A DNA stretch of 58,589 nt, taken from positions 21,191-79,779 of the forward strand of contig JACFNR010000004.1 in the NCBI GenBank assembly GCA_019454765.1, read 5' to 3'. Origin of the DNA: Trueperaceae bacterium. Its GTDB lineage: Bacteria > Deinococcota > Deinococci > Deinococcales > Trueperaceae. Of the stretch, positions 33,817 through 43,080 are shown in pieces; the first letter of the stretch is position 1; each line of letters opens with the position of its first letter. The notes below the pieces were generated by a model. It searched no databases. It was given only the letters and a program-made list of their open reading frames with translations, and was not told the origin of the DNA. The translations under genes and the position numbers were made by a program.

Positions 33817-35919
33817 TTGAGGTTCCCGGGGAGGCTCTCTCGCAAGTCCATCTGGCCGGTGGTGGCCACGTTGGCCCTCGTGCTGGCGGCGTGCACGCCG
33901 CCCGATTCGACCCCGCCCACCGTGGCCATCACGGCGCCGGCGGCCAACGCCGTCGTCACGGCCGGCACCACCGTTCACGTGACGGGCACGTCCGACGACA
34001 ACGTGCGCGTGGCCGGCGTCACCGTCCTCGTGAACGGTGAGGCGCTCAACACCGTGGTGCCCTCCGACACGGGCGACTGGGCCCTCGACTGGGTGCCCAC
34101 CACCGAGGGCGCCGTCCAGCTCGTGGCCAGGGCGAAGGACACGGGCGGCAACCCCGCCGACTCCGCCGCCGTGTCGGTGACGATCAGTGGCGCCACCGGC
34201 AGCGTAGTGGGCACCATCACGCGCGCCCCCACCACGTTCTCGCTTGGCGCGCAGGCCGCCGGGCCCGAGGCCGCTCCGGTGGTGCCTGGCGAGCTGTTCG
34301 TGACGTTCGAGCGCGGCGCGCGCGACGCGCGCTTCGGCACCACCGCCCAGGGCGCGGCGGAGGGCTTCACCTTCCGCGCCGACGGCGGCTTCGCCTTCGG
34401 CGGCACGAGCTTCGCGGCCGTGACCACCTTCCCGCTCGTGGAGGGCCTGACGCTCTACCGCGCCGCGGGCCTCGACGCGGCCGCCACGCGAGCCATGGCC
34501 GAGCGGCTCTCGGCCACCGGCTTGGTGCGGAGCGCCTTCCCGAACTGGATCCTCTCCACCACCGCCCTCACGCCGGACGACCCCCTCTACGCGGGGCAGG
34601 CGTGGCACTACGAGCTCCTCAACCTGCCCGAGGCGTGGGAGGTCGAGACGGGCGCCACCGATAAGGTCACGGTGGCCGTGCTCGACACGGGCAAGTACGA
34701 CCACGCCGACGTGCAGTGGGCCGCCGGCGGCGCCAACTTCGCCAACTGGGACCCGGTTGCCCAGATGCCCGGCGAGGGCACCATCGACGACCCGTACACC
34801 CTGGCGGGCGGCTCCACCCACGGCACGCACGTGGCGGGCACCATCGGCGCCGTCACCGACAACGCCGTGGGCGTGGCCGGCGTCAACTGGAACGTCGACG
34901 TTCTGCCCGTCAAGGTGCTGGGCGCGAACGGCAGCGGCAACTTCGCCGGCATCCTCGAGGGGCTCTTCTGGGCCGCTGGAGTCGACGACCCGGCCTACGG
35001 CGGTCACGTGAACGCCAACATCCCGCGCGTGATCAACATGAGCCTCGGCGGCAACGTGTTCGCGGCGTGCCCGGCCGACGCGGACGCCATCTTCGGCGCC
35101 CTCGCCAGCATGGGCATCACGACCGTGGTGTCGGCCGGCAACGACGGCTCGGCGGCCGACATCTTCTTCCCCGCCAGCTGCCCGAGCGTCATCACCGTGG
35201 GCGCCGCCGGCCCCACGGGCGCTCGCGCCTACTACTCCAACTACGGCCTGCAGGTCGACGTGCTGGCGCCCGGCGGCGACGACGACTACGCTCACCCGGA
35301 CCTCCCCGGCGACTACGCCTACGCCGGTGTCCTCAGCACCGTCTCCGACGGCGTGATCGAAGATTACGGCCTCATGGAGGGCACCAGCATGGCGGCGCCG
35401 CACGTCAGCGGCGTCGTGTCGCTCATGCTGGCGCGCGAGCCCGGCCTCAGCACGGCGCAGATCCGCGCGCGGCTGCACGCCGCCTCTGCGCCCCTCGCCC
35501 TCGCAGAGTGCGCCGCGCCCGTGCAGGGTCTCGCCGACTTCAACCTGTGCGGCGCGGGGCTCCTCGACGCCAACGCGGCGCTCCTGGGCCTCACCCTTGC
35601 AAGCAGCCCCACGGCCACCGTGTACGCCCTGCCGTACGTGAACGGCGTGGCGCCCGACCCGGGCTTCGGCAGCCTCCCTAGCCTCGGCGAGCTGGCGCCC
35701 TACCAGACGGCCGCCGTGCCCCTCGGCGACGGCACGTACACCTACACCCTCGACGGGCTCGCTCCCGGCACCTACCTGGTGCTCAGCATCGAGACGCGCG
35801 ACGCCGCCACGGGCATCTCGGGCGTCGACCGCGTGGCGGTCGTGGACGAGGTCGAGGTGACGGCCGGCGCCGCCACCGACGTCGACCTCACGGGCGTGCC
35901 GCTCTACACCTTCTACTAG
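33817..35919 (+). CDS. Subtilisin-like serine protease lipoprotein (S8 family)
   Basis: A 700-residue surface protease. The N-terminus is a lipoprotein signal ending in LVLAAC (Cys26). An Ig-like domain (about residues 30-125) and a prodomain-like region precede the S8 catalytic domain, with the triad Asp290 (AVLDTGKY), His335 (STHGTHVAGT) and Ser524 (EGTSMAAPHVSG); oxyanion Asn is in SAGNDGS. A C-terminal beta-rich domain follows. The TTG at 33817 is preferred because AGGAAGG sits at a suitable distance; a GTG at 33808 touches it directly. The gene is divergent from the Wzz/BY-kinase gene. Confidence 0.92.
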   Translation: MRFPGRLSRKSIWPVVATLALVLAACTPPDSTPPTVAITAPAANAVVTAGTTVHVTGTSDDNVRVAGVTVLVNGEALNTVVPSDTGDWALDWVPTTEGAVQLVARAKDTGGNPADSAAVSVTISGATGSVVGTITRAPTTFSLGAQAAGPEAAPVVPGELFVTFERGARDARFGTTAQGAAEGFTFRADGGFAFGGTSFAAVTTFPLVEGLTLYRAAGLDAAATRAMAERLSATGLVRSAFPNWILSTTALTPDDPLYAGQAWHYELLNLPEAWEVETGATDKVTVAVLDTGKYDHADVQWAAGGANFANWDPVAQMPGEGTIDDPYTLAGGSTHGTHVAGTIGAVTDNAVGVAGVNWNVDVLPVKVLGANGSGNFAGILEGLFWAAGVDDPAYGGHVNANIPRVINMSLGGNVFAACPADADAIFGALASMGITTVVSAGNDGSAADIFFPASCPSVITVGAAGPTGARAYYSNYGLQVDVLAPGGDDDYAHPDLPGDYAYAGVLSTVSDGVIEDYGLMEGTSMAAPHVSGVVSLMLAREPGLSTAQIRARLHAASAPLALAECAAPVQGLADFNLCGAGLLDANAALLGLTLASSPTATVYALPYVNGVAPDPGFGSLPSLGELAPYQTAAVPLGDGTYTYTLDGLAPGTYLVLSIETRDAATGISGVDRVAVVDEVEVTAGAATDVDLTGVPLYTFY

Positions 35920-35936
35920 GCGCGCGCATGAAACAG

Positions 35937-35965
35937 GTGGCGCCGGTCATCACGACCGGCGCCAC
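35937..35965. terminator. Bidirectional terminator between the protease and sugar-permease genes
   Basis: A perfect 12-bp stem (35937-35948 with 35954-35965) and 5-base loop sit 17 bases past the protease stop, between convergent genes. On the minus strand a short T-containing run follows. Confidence 0.7.
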
Positions 35966-36053
35966 GTCCTCTCTCCGACCCAGTCACGGTGGCGGCGGCC
36001 CGCGTGACCCGCACGCCGCGGCGGCCGGCCCTTTCCGCGCCGACGCTTGCTGG

Positions 36054-36926
36054 CTACTCACCGGCCACCGCCGTGAGCCCCGCCACGAAGTGGTCGATGA
36101 AGAAGGTGTACAGCACGGCCACGGGGATGCTGGCTATCAGGGCGCCCGCCAACAGCGGGCCCCACCTGAACACGTCGCCGCGCACGAGCTCGGTGGGCAC
36201 GCCGATGCTCACCGTCTTCTGCGCCGAGTCCTGCACGAACGTGAGCGCGTACACGAACTCGCTCATGGAGAGCGTGAACGCGAACACCACCACGGTGAGG
36301 ATGCCCGGCACGGCCAGCGGCAGCACGGCGCGCACGAAGGCGCCGAAGCGCGAGTAGCCGTCCACCATGGCCTGCTCCTCGATGTCGGCCGGTATGCCCT
36401 TGAAGAACCCCATGAGGAGCCACGTGCAGAACGGCACGGTGAAGGTGGGGTAGGCGACGACCAACGACCACATGGAGTTCTGCAGCCCCAGGAACGCGAT
36501 CACCTTGGCGAACGGCAGGAACAGGAGCGTGGGCGGGATCAGGTAGGTGAGGAAGATGCCTATCGCCAGCGCCTCCCCCCAGCTGCCCGCCAGGCGCGCC
36601 AGGCTGTAGGCGGCCGGCACGGCCAGCACCAGCGTGATGGCCACCACCAACCCGCCAACCAGGAACGAGTTGAGGAGCCAGCGCACGAACAGCGTGTCCT
36701 GGAAGAGGAGCCTGATGTGCTCCAGCGTCGGCGACTGGCTGAACCAGAACGGGTTGGCGTTCGGGTCGAAGAAGTCCGAGTTGCGCTTGAACGCCGTGAT
36801 GAGCATGACGTAGAAGGGCAGCGCCGCGAAGACGGTGAAGAGCGCGATGACGAGGTAGAAGACGCCGCGCCCCGCCAGGCGCCCCGCGCCCCCGCGCCCG
36901 GGCGCGCCGAGCGACGTGGCGGCCAT
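36054..36926 (-). CDS. Sugar ABC transporter permease, MalG/UgpE type
   Basis: A 290-residue inner-membrane permease with six membrane segments. The C-terminal part has the carbohydrate-importer EAA loop IEEQAMVDGYSRFGAFVRAVLPLAVPG. The ATG at 36926 shares one base with the TGA of the MalF-type gene (TGATG). It is the last gene of a complete sugar importer: binding protein, ATPase, two permeases. The sugar cannot be named from sequence. Confidence 0.92.
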   Translation of the reverse strand: MAATSLGAPGRGGAGRLAGRGVFYLVIALFTVFAALPFYVMLITAFKRNSDFFDPNANPFWFSQSPTLEHIRLLFQDTLFVRWLLNSFLVGGLVVAITLVLAVPAAYSLARLAGSWGEALAIGIFLTYLIPPTLLFLPFAKVIAFLGLQNSMWSLVVAYPTFTVPFCTWLLMGFFKGIPADIEEQAMVDGYSRFGAFVRAVLPLAVPGILTVVVFAFTLSMSEFVYALTFVQDSAQKTVSIGVPTELVRGDVFRWGPLLAGALIASIPVAVLYTFFIDHFVAGLTAVAGE

Positions 36927-37843
36927 CAGCCGACCTCGCTGCGGCGGATGAGGCTGAGCAGCACCCCGCTCACGCCCGCCAGGGCGGGGAAGAGGAACAG
37001 CGCCACGGCCGCGCCCTTGCCGAGGTTGCCGCCCAGGATGCCCGTGAAGAACGCCATGGACGCCACCACCTGCGTGCTGTTGGCCGGCCCGCCGCGCGTG
37101 AGGATGAAGATGCTGATCATGTCGCCGAACGTGAACACGAACGTGAACAGGATGGCCACGAGCAGGATGGGCGAGATCATGGGCAGGACGATGTCGAACA
37201 GTCGCCTCAGGTAGCCGGCGCGGTCGATGCGCGACTGCTCGATCACGTCGCGCGGCACGGAGTTGAGGCCCGCCAGCACGATCACCGTGGCGAGCGGCAG
37301 TAGCCGCCACACGTTCACGACGATCACCGACGGCATGGCCAGCTGCTTGTCGCCCAACCAGTAGAGGTTGGGCATGGCGCCCAGGAGCGCCCCGGGGCGC
37401 CCCAGGAGCCCCAGCTGCCTGAGCAGCCAGTCGATGGGGCTGAACACCGAGTCGTACATCCACAACCAGCCGATGAGACCGAGCGCCACGGGTGCCGTCC
37501 ACGGCAGCAGCAGCAGGAACCTCACCACCCACTTGCCGCGGAACTTGCGCATGAGCAGCTCCGCCTGGATGGTGGCGAGGACCAGCACGGCCACGAGCGT
37601 GCCGAACGTGAACCAGATGGTGTTCTTGAGGGCGGTGATGAAGTTGCGGTCGCCGAATAGCTCGAGGAAGTTGCCCGCCCCCACCCAGCGCGGCTCGGTG
37701 CCGCCCGTGGTCACGTCGTGCAGGCTGTAGTAGATGGCCAGCCCGAACGGCACGCCCACCAAGAGCACGATGAAGAGCACCGCCGGCAGGAGCATGCCCA
37801 CCGCCAGGAGGGCGTCGCGGCGCTGCGGCGCGTGGGCGCTCAT
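36926..37843 (-). CDS. Sugar ABC transporter permease, MalF/UgpA type
   Basis: A 305-residue MalF-type permease: six membrane segments, a periplasmic loop (about residues 115-165), and the EAA loop VIEQSRIDRAGYLRRLFDIVLPMISP. The ATG at 37843 overlaps the ATPase stop by four bases, and its own stop overlaps the MalG-type start. Confidence 0.92.
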   Translation of the reverse strand: MSAHAPQRRDALLAVGMLLPAVLFIVLLVGVPFGLAIYYSLHDVTTGGTEPRWVGAGNFLELFGDRNFITALKNTIWFTFGTLVAVLVLATIQAELLMRKFRGKWVVRFLLLLPWTAPVALGLIGWLWMYDSVFSPIDWLLRQLGLLGRPGALLGAMPNLYWLGDKQLAMPSVIVVNVWRLLPLATVIVLAGLNSVPRDVIEQSRIDRAGYLRRLFDIVLPMISPILLVAILFTFVFTFGDMISIFILTRGGPANSTQVVASMAFFTGILGGNLGKGAAVALFLFPALAGVSGVLLSLIRRSEVG

Positions 37844-38931
37844 GCCGTCTCGGCGGCCGCGCGGCGGCGCCCGGTGGCGGGGTCGAAGACCTTGACGAGG
37901 CCGGGCTGCACGAAGAAGTCGTGCTGCACGCCCACCTCCACCCGCCCCGCCAGCCGCGCGGGCAGCTTGGCGATCACGTCCGCGCCCTTCGGCCCATCGA
38001 CGAGCATGGCGGCCGCGGCGTCGGTCGCGCCCTCCTGCGGCACCTCCTCGGCGTTGGGCACGCGGCCGTACAGCAGGATGTCGGCGCCCAGGTCCTCGAC
38101 GCCCGTGACGTAGAAGCCCAGGTGCCTGGCGCCCGGCCGAGCCTCGAACTCGCCCTTCGGCAGGAAGTTCTCGGGGTGGAAGCCGATGACCTCGCCGCCC
38201 ACCCGGAGGAGGTTCATGGCGGGCGAGCCCATGAAGCGCGCCACGAACGTGTTGGCGGGCTCGCGGTAGATGTCGGACGGCGTGCCGATCTGCTCGATCT
38301 TGCCGTGGTTCATGACGGCCACGCGCTCGCCCAGGCCCATGGCCTCCACCTGGTCGTGCGTGACGTAGATGGTGGTGATGCCCACGCGCTGGTGGAGCTT
38401 CTTCAGCTCGTGGCGCGCCAGGTGCCGCAGCTTGGCGTCGAGGTTGGAGAGGGGCTCGTCGAGGAGGAACAGGTTGGGTTCGCGCACGAGCGCGCGCGCC
38501 AGCGCCACCCGCTGCCGCTCGCCGCCCGAGAGCATGCGCGGCTTGCGCCTGAGCAGGTGCCCGATGCCGAACAGGCCCGCCGCCCAGTTGACCTTCTCCC
38601 TGATGACCGCCTCGCTCGTCCTCACCGCCTCGAGGGGGAAGGAGATGTTCTTGTACACGCTCTTGTGCGGGTACAGGGCGTAGCTCTGGAACACCATGGC
38701 GATGTTGCGCGCGTTGGGGGGCAGGTCGTTGACCACCCGCCCCCCGATCAGCACGGCGCCCGACGTGAGCTTCTCGAGCCCCGCGATGGTGCGCATGAGC
38801 GTCGTCTTGCCGGAGCCGGAGGCGCCCAGCAGCACGAGGAACTCGCCGTCGCGCACCGCCAGGTCCACGCCGTCGACGGCGCGGACCCCGGCGAAGTGCG
38901 TGTGCAGCTCCCGGACCTCTAGGGTGGCCAT
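37840..38931 (-). CDS. Sugar ABC transporter ATPase, MalK/UgpC/MsmX type
   Basis: A 363-residue ATP-binding subunit. It has Walker A GASGSGKTT, Q-loop MVFQSYALYPH, signature LSGGERQRVALARAL, Walker B LFLLDEP, D-loop and H-loop YVTHDQ. A C-terminal TOBE-like regulatory domain (about 235-350) is typical of sugar importers. The ATG at 38931 begins MATLEVRELH; the longer frame is not needed. It is the only ABC ATPase in the window, and its type should not serve the family-5 peptide importers. Confidence 0.94.
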   Translation of the reverse strand: MATLEVRELHTHFAGVRAVDGVDLAVRDGEFLVLLGASGSGKTTLMRTIAGLEKLTSGAVLIGGRVVNDLPPNARNIAMVFQSYALYPHKSVYKNISFPLEAVRTSEAVIREKVNWAAGLFGIGHLLRRKPRMLSGGERQRVALARALVREPNLFLLDEPLSNLDAKLRHLARHELKKLHQRVGITTIYVTHDQVEAMGLGERVAVMNHGKIEQIGTPSDIYREPANTFVARFMGSPAMNLLRVGGEVIGFHPENFLPKGEFEARPGARHLGFYVTGVEDLGADILLYGRVPNAEEVPQEGATDAAAAMLVDGPKGADVIAKLPARLAGRVEVGVQHDFFVQPGLVKVFDPATGRRRAAAETA

Positions 38932-38934
38932 GTC

Positions 38935-39006
38935 AGGCCGCCGCGCGGGAGGCGGGCGCGCGCCCACCTGGCGGGGCCGCGCGCGACCCCGCGCGCGCGG
39001 CGGCCT
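38935..39006 (-). other. GC-rich stem-loop between sugar-binding-protein and ATPase genes
   Basis: A perfect 13-bp stem (38935-38947 with 38994-39006) encloses 46 bases that hold further short inverted repeats. It lies between the stop of the binding-protein gene (39031) and the ATPase start, as the stem-loop at 12307 does in the peptide operon. It probably stabilises or attenuates the transcript. Confidence 0.55.
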
Positions 39007-39030
39007 TGGAGCGGGGGCGGTGGTGCAAGG

Positions 39031-40464
39031 TCAGATCAGCCCCCGCTGGCGCCAGCCCTCGAACACCTTGCGCGCCTCGGCCGCGCCCGTCTTGATGGCC
39101 TGCTCCGGCGTCTCGTCGCCGCGCACGGCGCGCGCGAACATGTTGGGGATCACGAAGGTGTTGAACACCTCCGCCACGGCCGGGCTCGTGTAACCGGGCC
39201 GCCCCACGTTCGTGGTCCACTCCACCGCGTTCTTGAGGGGCTTCAGCTTGCCCGCCGGCTCGCCCTCGAGGCGGAACGGGTCGTCGTCGAACCACGCCTC
39301 GTGCAGGTCCGCGAACGTCTTCGCTCCCGCCACCGCCGGGTACTCGCCGGCGCCCGTCACTGGCGCGTTGAAGTAAGAGGGCGAGTTGTACAGCTTGCTG
39401 GCGTACATGGCCTGGTCGTAGTTCTCGGCCAGGTCGAGCACGAACTGCTTGGCGGCGTCGACGTTCCCCGAGTGCTGCGGCACGATGTAGTTGTAGATCA
39501 CGTGCGCGTTGCTCCAGGCGCTGCCGCGCGGCCCGTGCAGCGCCGGCCCGAAGAACACGTCCTTGGCGATGTCGGGCACGTCCGCCTGCGCCGAGCGGTA
39601 CGCCGAGATGCTGTTGAGGATGTAAGACGCGCGCCCGGCCAGGAGCGCCTGGTTGTTGGAGGCCGCGTTCCACGCGAACACCTCCGGCGTCATGGCCGCC
39701 TCGTACAGCCGCTTCATGAAGTTGACGGCCTCGAGCGCCCGCTCGAACGGCTCGCCCGAGTCGATCACGATGTTGCTCTCGGCGTCCTGCAGCATGCTGT
39801 CGAACGAGTACAGGATGGCGCGGTGCGCCATGTTCGAGTCGAGCTCCTGCGCCAGCCCGATGCCGAGCTGCACCCCCTGCTCGTCGCGGATCTTGCCGCC
39901 CACCGTGACGAGGTCCTCCCAGGTGGTGGGGCCGTCCGGCATGCCCGCCTTCTCCCACAGGCTGCGCCGGTAGTTGGCGGGGTCTATCGTCCAGCCGATG
40001 CAGAAGCCGTAGTACTTGTTCGTGACGGGGTTGAAGGAGTAACGCTTGCCGATGTCGAGCTGATCGCCGAAGCGGCTGGCGGCCTCCTGGTTGATGTCGG
40101 TGAGGTCCAAGAGGCTCGGCTCGAACTGCCCCGCCTCGGCCCCCACGATCTCGATGAGGTCGTGCCCGCTGCCCGCCGAGATCTCCGCCGCCACCGCCGT
40201 GGGCAGGTCGGCCAGGTTCACGTGGTCGACGATCACGTTCACGCCGTTGGCGGCGCCCCACGCCTTGGCGTAGGCGTCGAACCAGGTGTCGTAACTCGGG
40301 ACGAAGTGGCTCCACTGGAGGATGCGCAGCGTGCCCGACTGCCCCTGCGCCCGCACGAGCGCCGGCCCGGCGGCCGCGGCCGCCGCCGCCACCCCCATCA
40401 GCTTCATGAACGACCTACGCGAGATGCGCTTCCTGAACGGGTCGAGCCTAAAGAGCTGATCCAC
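39031..40464 (-). CDS. Sugar ABC transporter substrate-binding protein with Tat signal (SBP family 1)
   Basis: A 477-residue extracytoplasmic binding protein. The N-terminus has a twin-arginine signal: SRRSFMKLMG followed by an alanine-rich core and ALVRAQ. The body has SBP_bac_1 features (TWEDLVTVGGKI, LLAGRASYILNSISAYRSAQ). The GTG at 40464 follows AAGGAG by five bases; a GTG at 40470 is too close. Tat export implies folding in the cytosol. It starts the sugar importer operon. Confidence 0.9.
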   Translation of the reverse strand: MDQLFRLDPFRKRISRRSFMKLMGVAAAAAAAGPALVRAQGQSGTLRILQWSHFVPSYDTWFDAYAKAWGAANGVNVIVDHVNLADLPTAVAAEISAGSGHDLIEIVGAEAGQFEPSLLDLTDINQEAASRFGDQLDIGKRYSFNPVTNKYYGFCIGWTIDPANYRRSLWEKAGMPDGPTTWEDLVTVGGKIRDEQGVQLGIGLAQELDSNMAHRAILYSFDSMLQDAESNIVIDSGEPFERALEAVNFMKRLYEAAMTPEVFAWNAASNNQALLAGRASYILNSISAYRSAQADVPDIAKDVFFGPALHGPRGSAWSNAHVIYNYIVPQHSGNVDAAKQFVLDLAENYDQAMYASKLYNSPSYFNAPVTGAGEYPAVAGAKTFADLHEAWFDDDPFRLEGEPAGKLKPLKNAVEWTTNVGRPGYTSPAVAEVFNTFVIPNMFARAVRGDETPEQAIKTGAAEARKVFEGWRQRGLI

Positions 40465-40844
40465 CTTCACTCCTTCCACTCCCGTGCCGAGCACGGGCTG
40501 CCCGATGGGACCGCGGCCGGCCGCCTGCCGGCACGCCCGCCGCGAACGGCCCCCCGAGACGGGCATAGGGCGTCGCCTGAGGCCCGAGGCTCACGGCAGG
40601 GAAGGGAAGACGCGGTGGAAGGAGGCCCCGCGTGAGCGCGGGCGAGGCTGTTTGCACGACTCGACTCCGGCTCGCCTCCTTCTCGCGCGAACGCGCGCGC
40701 CTGGCGAGGGTGGCTCGGCGCGCCGCTCGCGGCGCCCGGCCGGCCACGGCCTGCGCGGCCCGCTGCGCAGGTGCGCGCGGCCGCCGCTAGGTCGCCAGGT
40801 TAGTTACCGAGGTCACAATAGGTCCGGGCGGGCGGGCGGTGCAA
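40465..40844 (-). promoter_or_regulatory. Promoter and long structured leader of the sugar ABC operon
   Basis: On the minus strand TTGCAC (40844-40839), an 18-base spacer and TATTGT (40820-40815) form a plausible promoter. This leaves a leader of about 345 bases before the GTG at 40464. The leader holds GC-rich stems: 40750-40756 with 40765-40771, and 40695-40701 with 40717-40723. It matches no riboswitch class I recognise. Bases 40845-41124, before the GH114 gene, show nothing further that I can support. Confidence 0.45.
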
Positions 40845-41124
40845 GGGTAGATGGGCGGAGGGGGGTGAGCGAACGGCGTGGAGAACCCCTCGACCGTGAG
40901 CCTTCGTGCACCGCGGCCACACTCACGCTTCTCACTGCGCTCGGGCCGAGACTCGGGCCACGAGGGGCAGCCCTCGAAACGCGTTGAAACCCGGTCCGTA
41001 TCTGGGCGCCTGGGCCGGGTGGAGCGAGTGGCGCAACCGGTTCGAGCAAGCCCTGGCGCTTGTGCCAATCAAGCTGGTTGCCACCGCTCTAAGCGGCGCC
41101 CACGCGAAGCGGGGTAAGAGGTTG

Positions 41125-42345
41125 ATGGCCAGGCAGGTCAGCATCATCGGTAGGCGTAACTTGCAGTTGCTCGTCGCAGGTCTACTCGTAGCGCTCGTCG
41201 CCGCCTGCTCCGCGGGTGAGACGACACGCGCAGGCGGCGTCGCAATTTACGCCAGTCTCGACCCCGCCCACGCCGACGCCTTCCCGCTCGACGGCCGCAC
41301 CCTCGAGGTTTCGCCCCTGCACGTGTTCGTGCGCGAACCGTCGGGCGGACTCGAGTTCGTCGAGTTCACCGTGGTAGGCGCTGATGGCGACAACCTCCTC
41401 ACCTACACCGACCACGACTCCCCCTTCACTCCGACGGCGGATGCCGGGCCGTTGGAGCTGGCCGAGTACGGCGAGGGCACGCTAACCATTGTGGCCAGGT
41501 CGAAGCTCGCCGCGGGCCCGACGGTCACGGCCCACGCCACCTTCCGGGTCGCGAGCGCACAACAGCCCCCGGCCGACCCCGATGACCCGCGCGAGCCTCA
41601 CGACCCGAGCGGTCCGGGTGCGCCGGGGCGACCCACGACGGGCAACATCTGGCAACCCAAGCCCGGCACGTCGTGGCAGTGGCAGCTGTCTGGCAGGCTC
41701 GACACTAGCGTTCCCGCCGATGTCTACGACATCGACCTCGAGACCAACAGCGCCGCCACCATCGCCCAGTTGCACGACCAGGGCCGGCGCGTCATCTGCT
41801 ACTTCAGCGCCGGCAGCTTCGAGCCCGGACGTTCCGACGCCGGGCAGTTCCCCGCGGCCGTGAAGGGCAAGAAGATGGCCGGTTGGAACGAGCTCTGGCT
41901 CGACATCCGCAAGATCGACGCCCTCGCCCCCGTCATGCTCGCGCGCCTCGACATGGCCGTCGCCAAGGGTTGCGACGCCGTCGAGCCCGACAACGTCGAC
42001 GGCTACCAGAACGACACCGGCTTCCCCCTGAAGGCGGCTGACCAACTCGCCTACAACCGCTGGCTGGCCGGCGCCGCGCACGAACGCGGCCTCGCCATCG
42101 GCCTCAAGAACGACCTCGATCAGGTGACGGACCTCGTCGACCACTTCGACTTCGCGGTCAACGAGGAGTGCTTCGCCTACGGCGAGTGCCGGCTGCTCCT
42201 TCCTTTCGTCAGGGTAGGCAAGGCCGTGTTCGGGGCCGAGTACGAGATCCCGACTGCACGCTTCTGCGCCGAGGCGAACGAGCTCAACATGGACTTCATC
42301 CGCAAGAACTGGGACTTGGACGCCTTCCGGCAGTCCTGCCGCTGA
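41125..42345 (+). CDS. GH114 lipoprotein, putative endo-alpha-1,4-polygalactosaminidase
   Basis: A 406-residue surface lipoprotein (LVALVAAC, Cys28) with a beta-rich domain (about 35-143), a Pro/Asp linker, and a GH114 domain from about 175. GH114 signatures are WQWQLSG, YDIDLETN (Asp202/204), RVICYFSAGSFEPGRSD, WLDIR, GCDAVEPDNVDGY (Glu287, Asp289) and GLKND. GH114 enzymes such as fungal Ega3 cut galactosamine-containing polymers (family knowledge). The ATG at 41125 has AAGAGG upstream; the longer frame adds non-protein-like sequence. It converges on the minus-strand PelF/PelG cluster and probably acts on the same polymer. Confidence 0.9.
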   Translation: MARQVSIIGRRNLQLLVAGLLVALVAACSAGETTRAGGVAIYASLDPAHADAFPLDGRTLEVSPLHVFVREPSGGLEFVEFTVVGADGDNLLTYTDHDSPFTPTADAGPLELAEYGEGTLTIVARSKLAAGPTVTAHATFRVASAQQPPADPDDPREPHDPSGPGAPGRPTTGNIWQPKPGTSWQWQLSGRLDTSVPADVYDIDLETNSAATIAQLHDQGRRVICYFSAGSFEPGRSDAGQFPAAVKGKKMAGWNELWLDIRKIDALAPVMLARLDMAVAKGCDAVEPDNVDGYQNDTGFPLKAADQLAYNRWLAGAAHERGLAIGLKNDLDQVTDLVDHFDFAVNEECFAYGECRLLLPFVRVGKAVFGAEYEIPTARFCAEANELNMDFIRKNWDLDAFRQSCR

Positions 42346-42366
42346 GGGCCTTAGCGCGGGAGCGGG

Positions 42367-43080
42367 TCAGCCGGGCAGGCCGGTGACGTCGCGGTTGGTC
42401 ACCTGCACCGGCACCTCAAGGTTCGCGCCGCGGGACACCGCGAAGTCGGCCAGTTCCGGCCGGTTGGCGTAATCGAGTACGAACAGCTCGCGCCCGGTCG
42501 CGCGCAGGCCCGGCAGGCGCGCGGCGTTGTCGAGGAGCTCGCGGCCGCGCAGGGCGCGGTAGCCGTCCTCCCAGGTGGTGGAGAAGGCCTCGAACAGGAA
42601 ACCGTCCACGAGGGGCGCCAGGTCGGCGAGTAGCGCGTGACCGCGGTTAGCTAACATGTAACCTCCGGCGACGACGGCACGCAACTCGCGCACGACAGCG
42701 AGCGCCGCCCTGCGGTGGCCGCCAAGGATGGGCGGCGTCTCGAGGGTGTCGAGCAGGAGCCCCGTGAAACCGGCAGCCAGAGCCGCCTCTGCCTGCCGCC
42801 GCAGGTGCTCGTGCCAACCCGGGTGGGCTACGTCGACGTAACTGCCGCCCCACACGGGGTTCTTGCCAGCCAGCTGCCACGGCGCCATCGGGCCCGTGTC
42901 CTCGCCCACCGACAGGTAGGCCAGGGAGCTAACGCCCTGCGCGGTCAGCGCGGCGATCTCCCCGGTCGTGTAATGGTCAGGTTGCAGCACGACACGCCGA
43001 CTGGCAGCGAGGGCGGGCAGCTGTCCGGAACCGTAGTAAACGAGGAGGTCGCCGTGACCCCTATAGGAGGTAGATGGCAT
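42367..43080 (-). CDS. GH114/PelA-hydrolase-like TIM-barrel protein without signal peptide
   Basis: A 237-residue protein resembling the TM1410/PelA N-terminal hydrolase group of GH114-like barrels. Features in order: LVYYGSG, VVLQPDHYT, LAYLSVGED, YVDVAHPGWHEHL, GLLLDTLETP, LANRGHALL, DGFLFEAFS and LDYANRPE. The ATG at 43080 lies inside the end of the PelG-like gene (20-base overlap). No export signal is visible, so it is either cytosolic or exported by another route; if it acts on exported polymer, that is puzzling. It is the last gene of the exopolysaccharide cluster. Confidence 0.8.
   Translation of the reverse strand: MPSTSYRGHGDLLVYYGSGQLPALAASRRVVLQPDHYTTGEIAALTAQGVSSLAYLSVGEDTGPMAPWQLAGKNPVWGGSYVDVAHPGWHEHLRRQAEAALAAGFTGLLLDTLETPPILGGHRRAALAVVRELRAVVAGGYMLANRGHALLADLAPLVDGFLFEAFSTTWEDGYRALRGRELLDNAARLPGLRATGRELFVLDYANRPELADFAVSRGANLEVPVQVTNRDVTGLPG

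Noticed and set aside
40870-41124. Cyclic-di-GMP riboswitch before the GH114 gene
   Set aside because: The conserved bases of the GEMM-I aptamer (ACGCAAAGCC-like segment) are not found.
40906-41124. N-terminal extension of the GH114 gene from an upstream ATG
   Set aside because: It would bury the lipoprotein signal peptide behind 73 unlikely residues.
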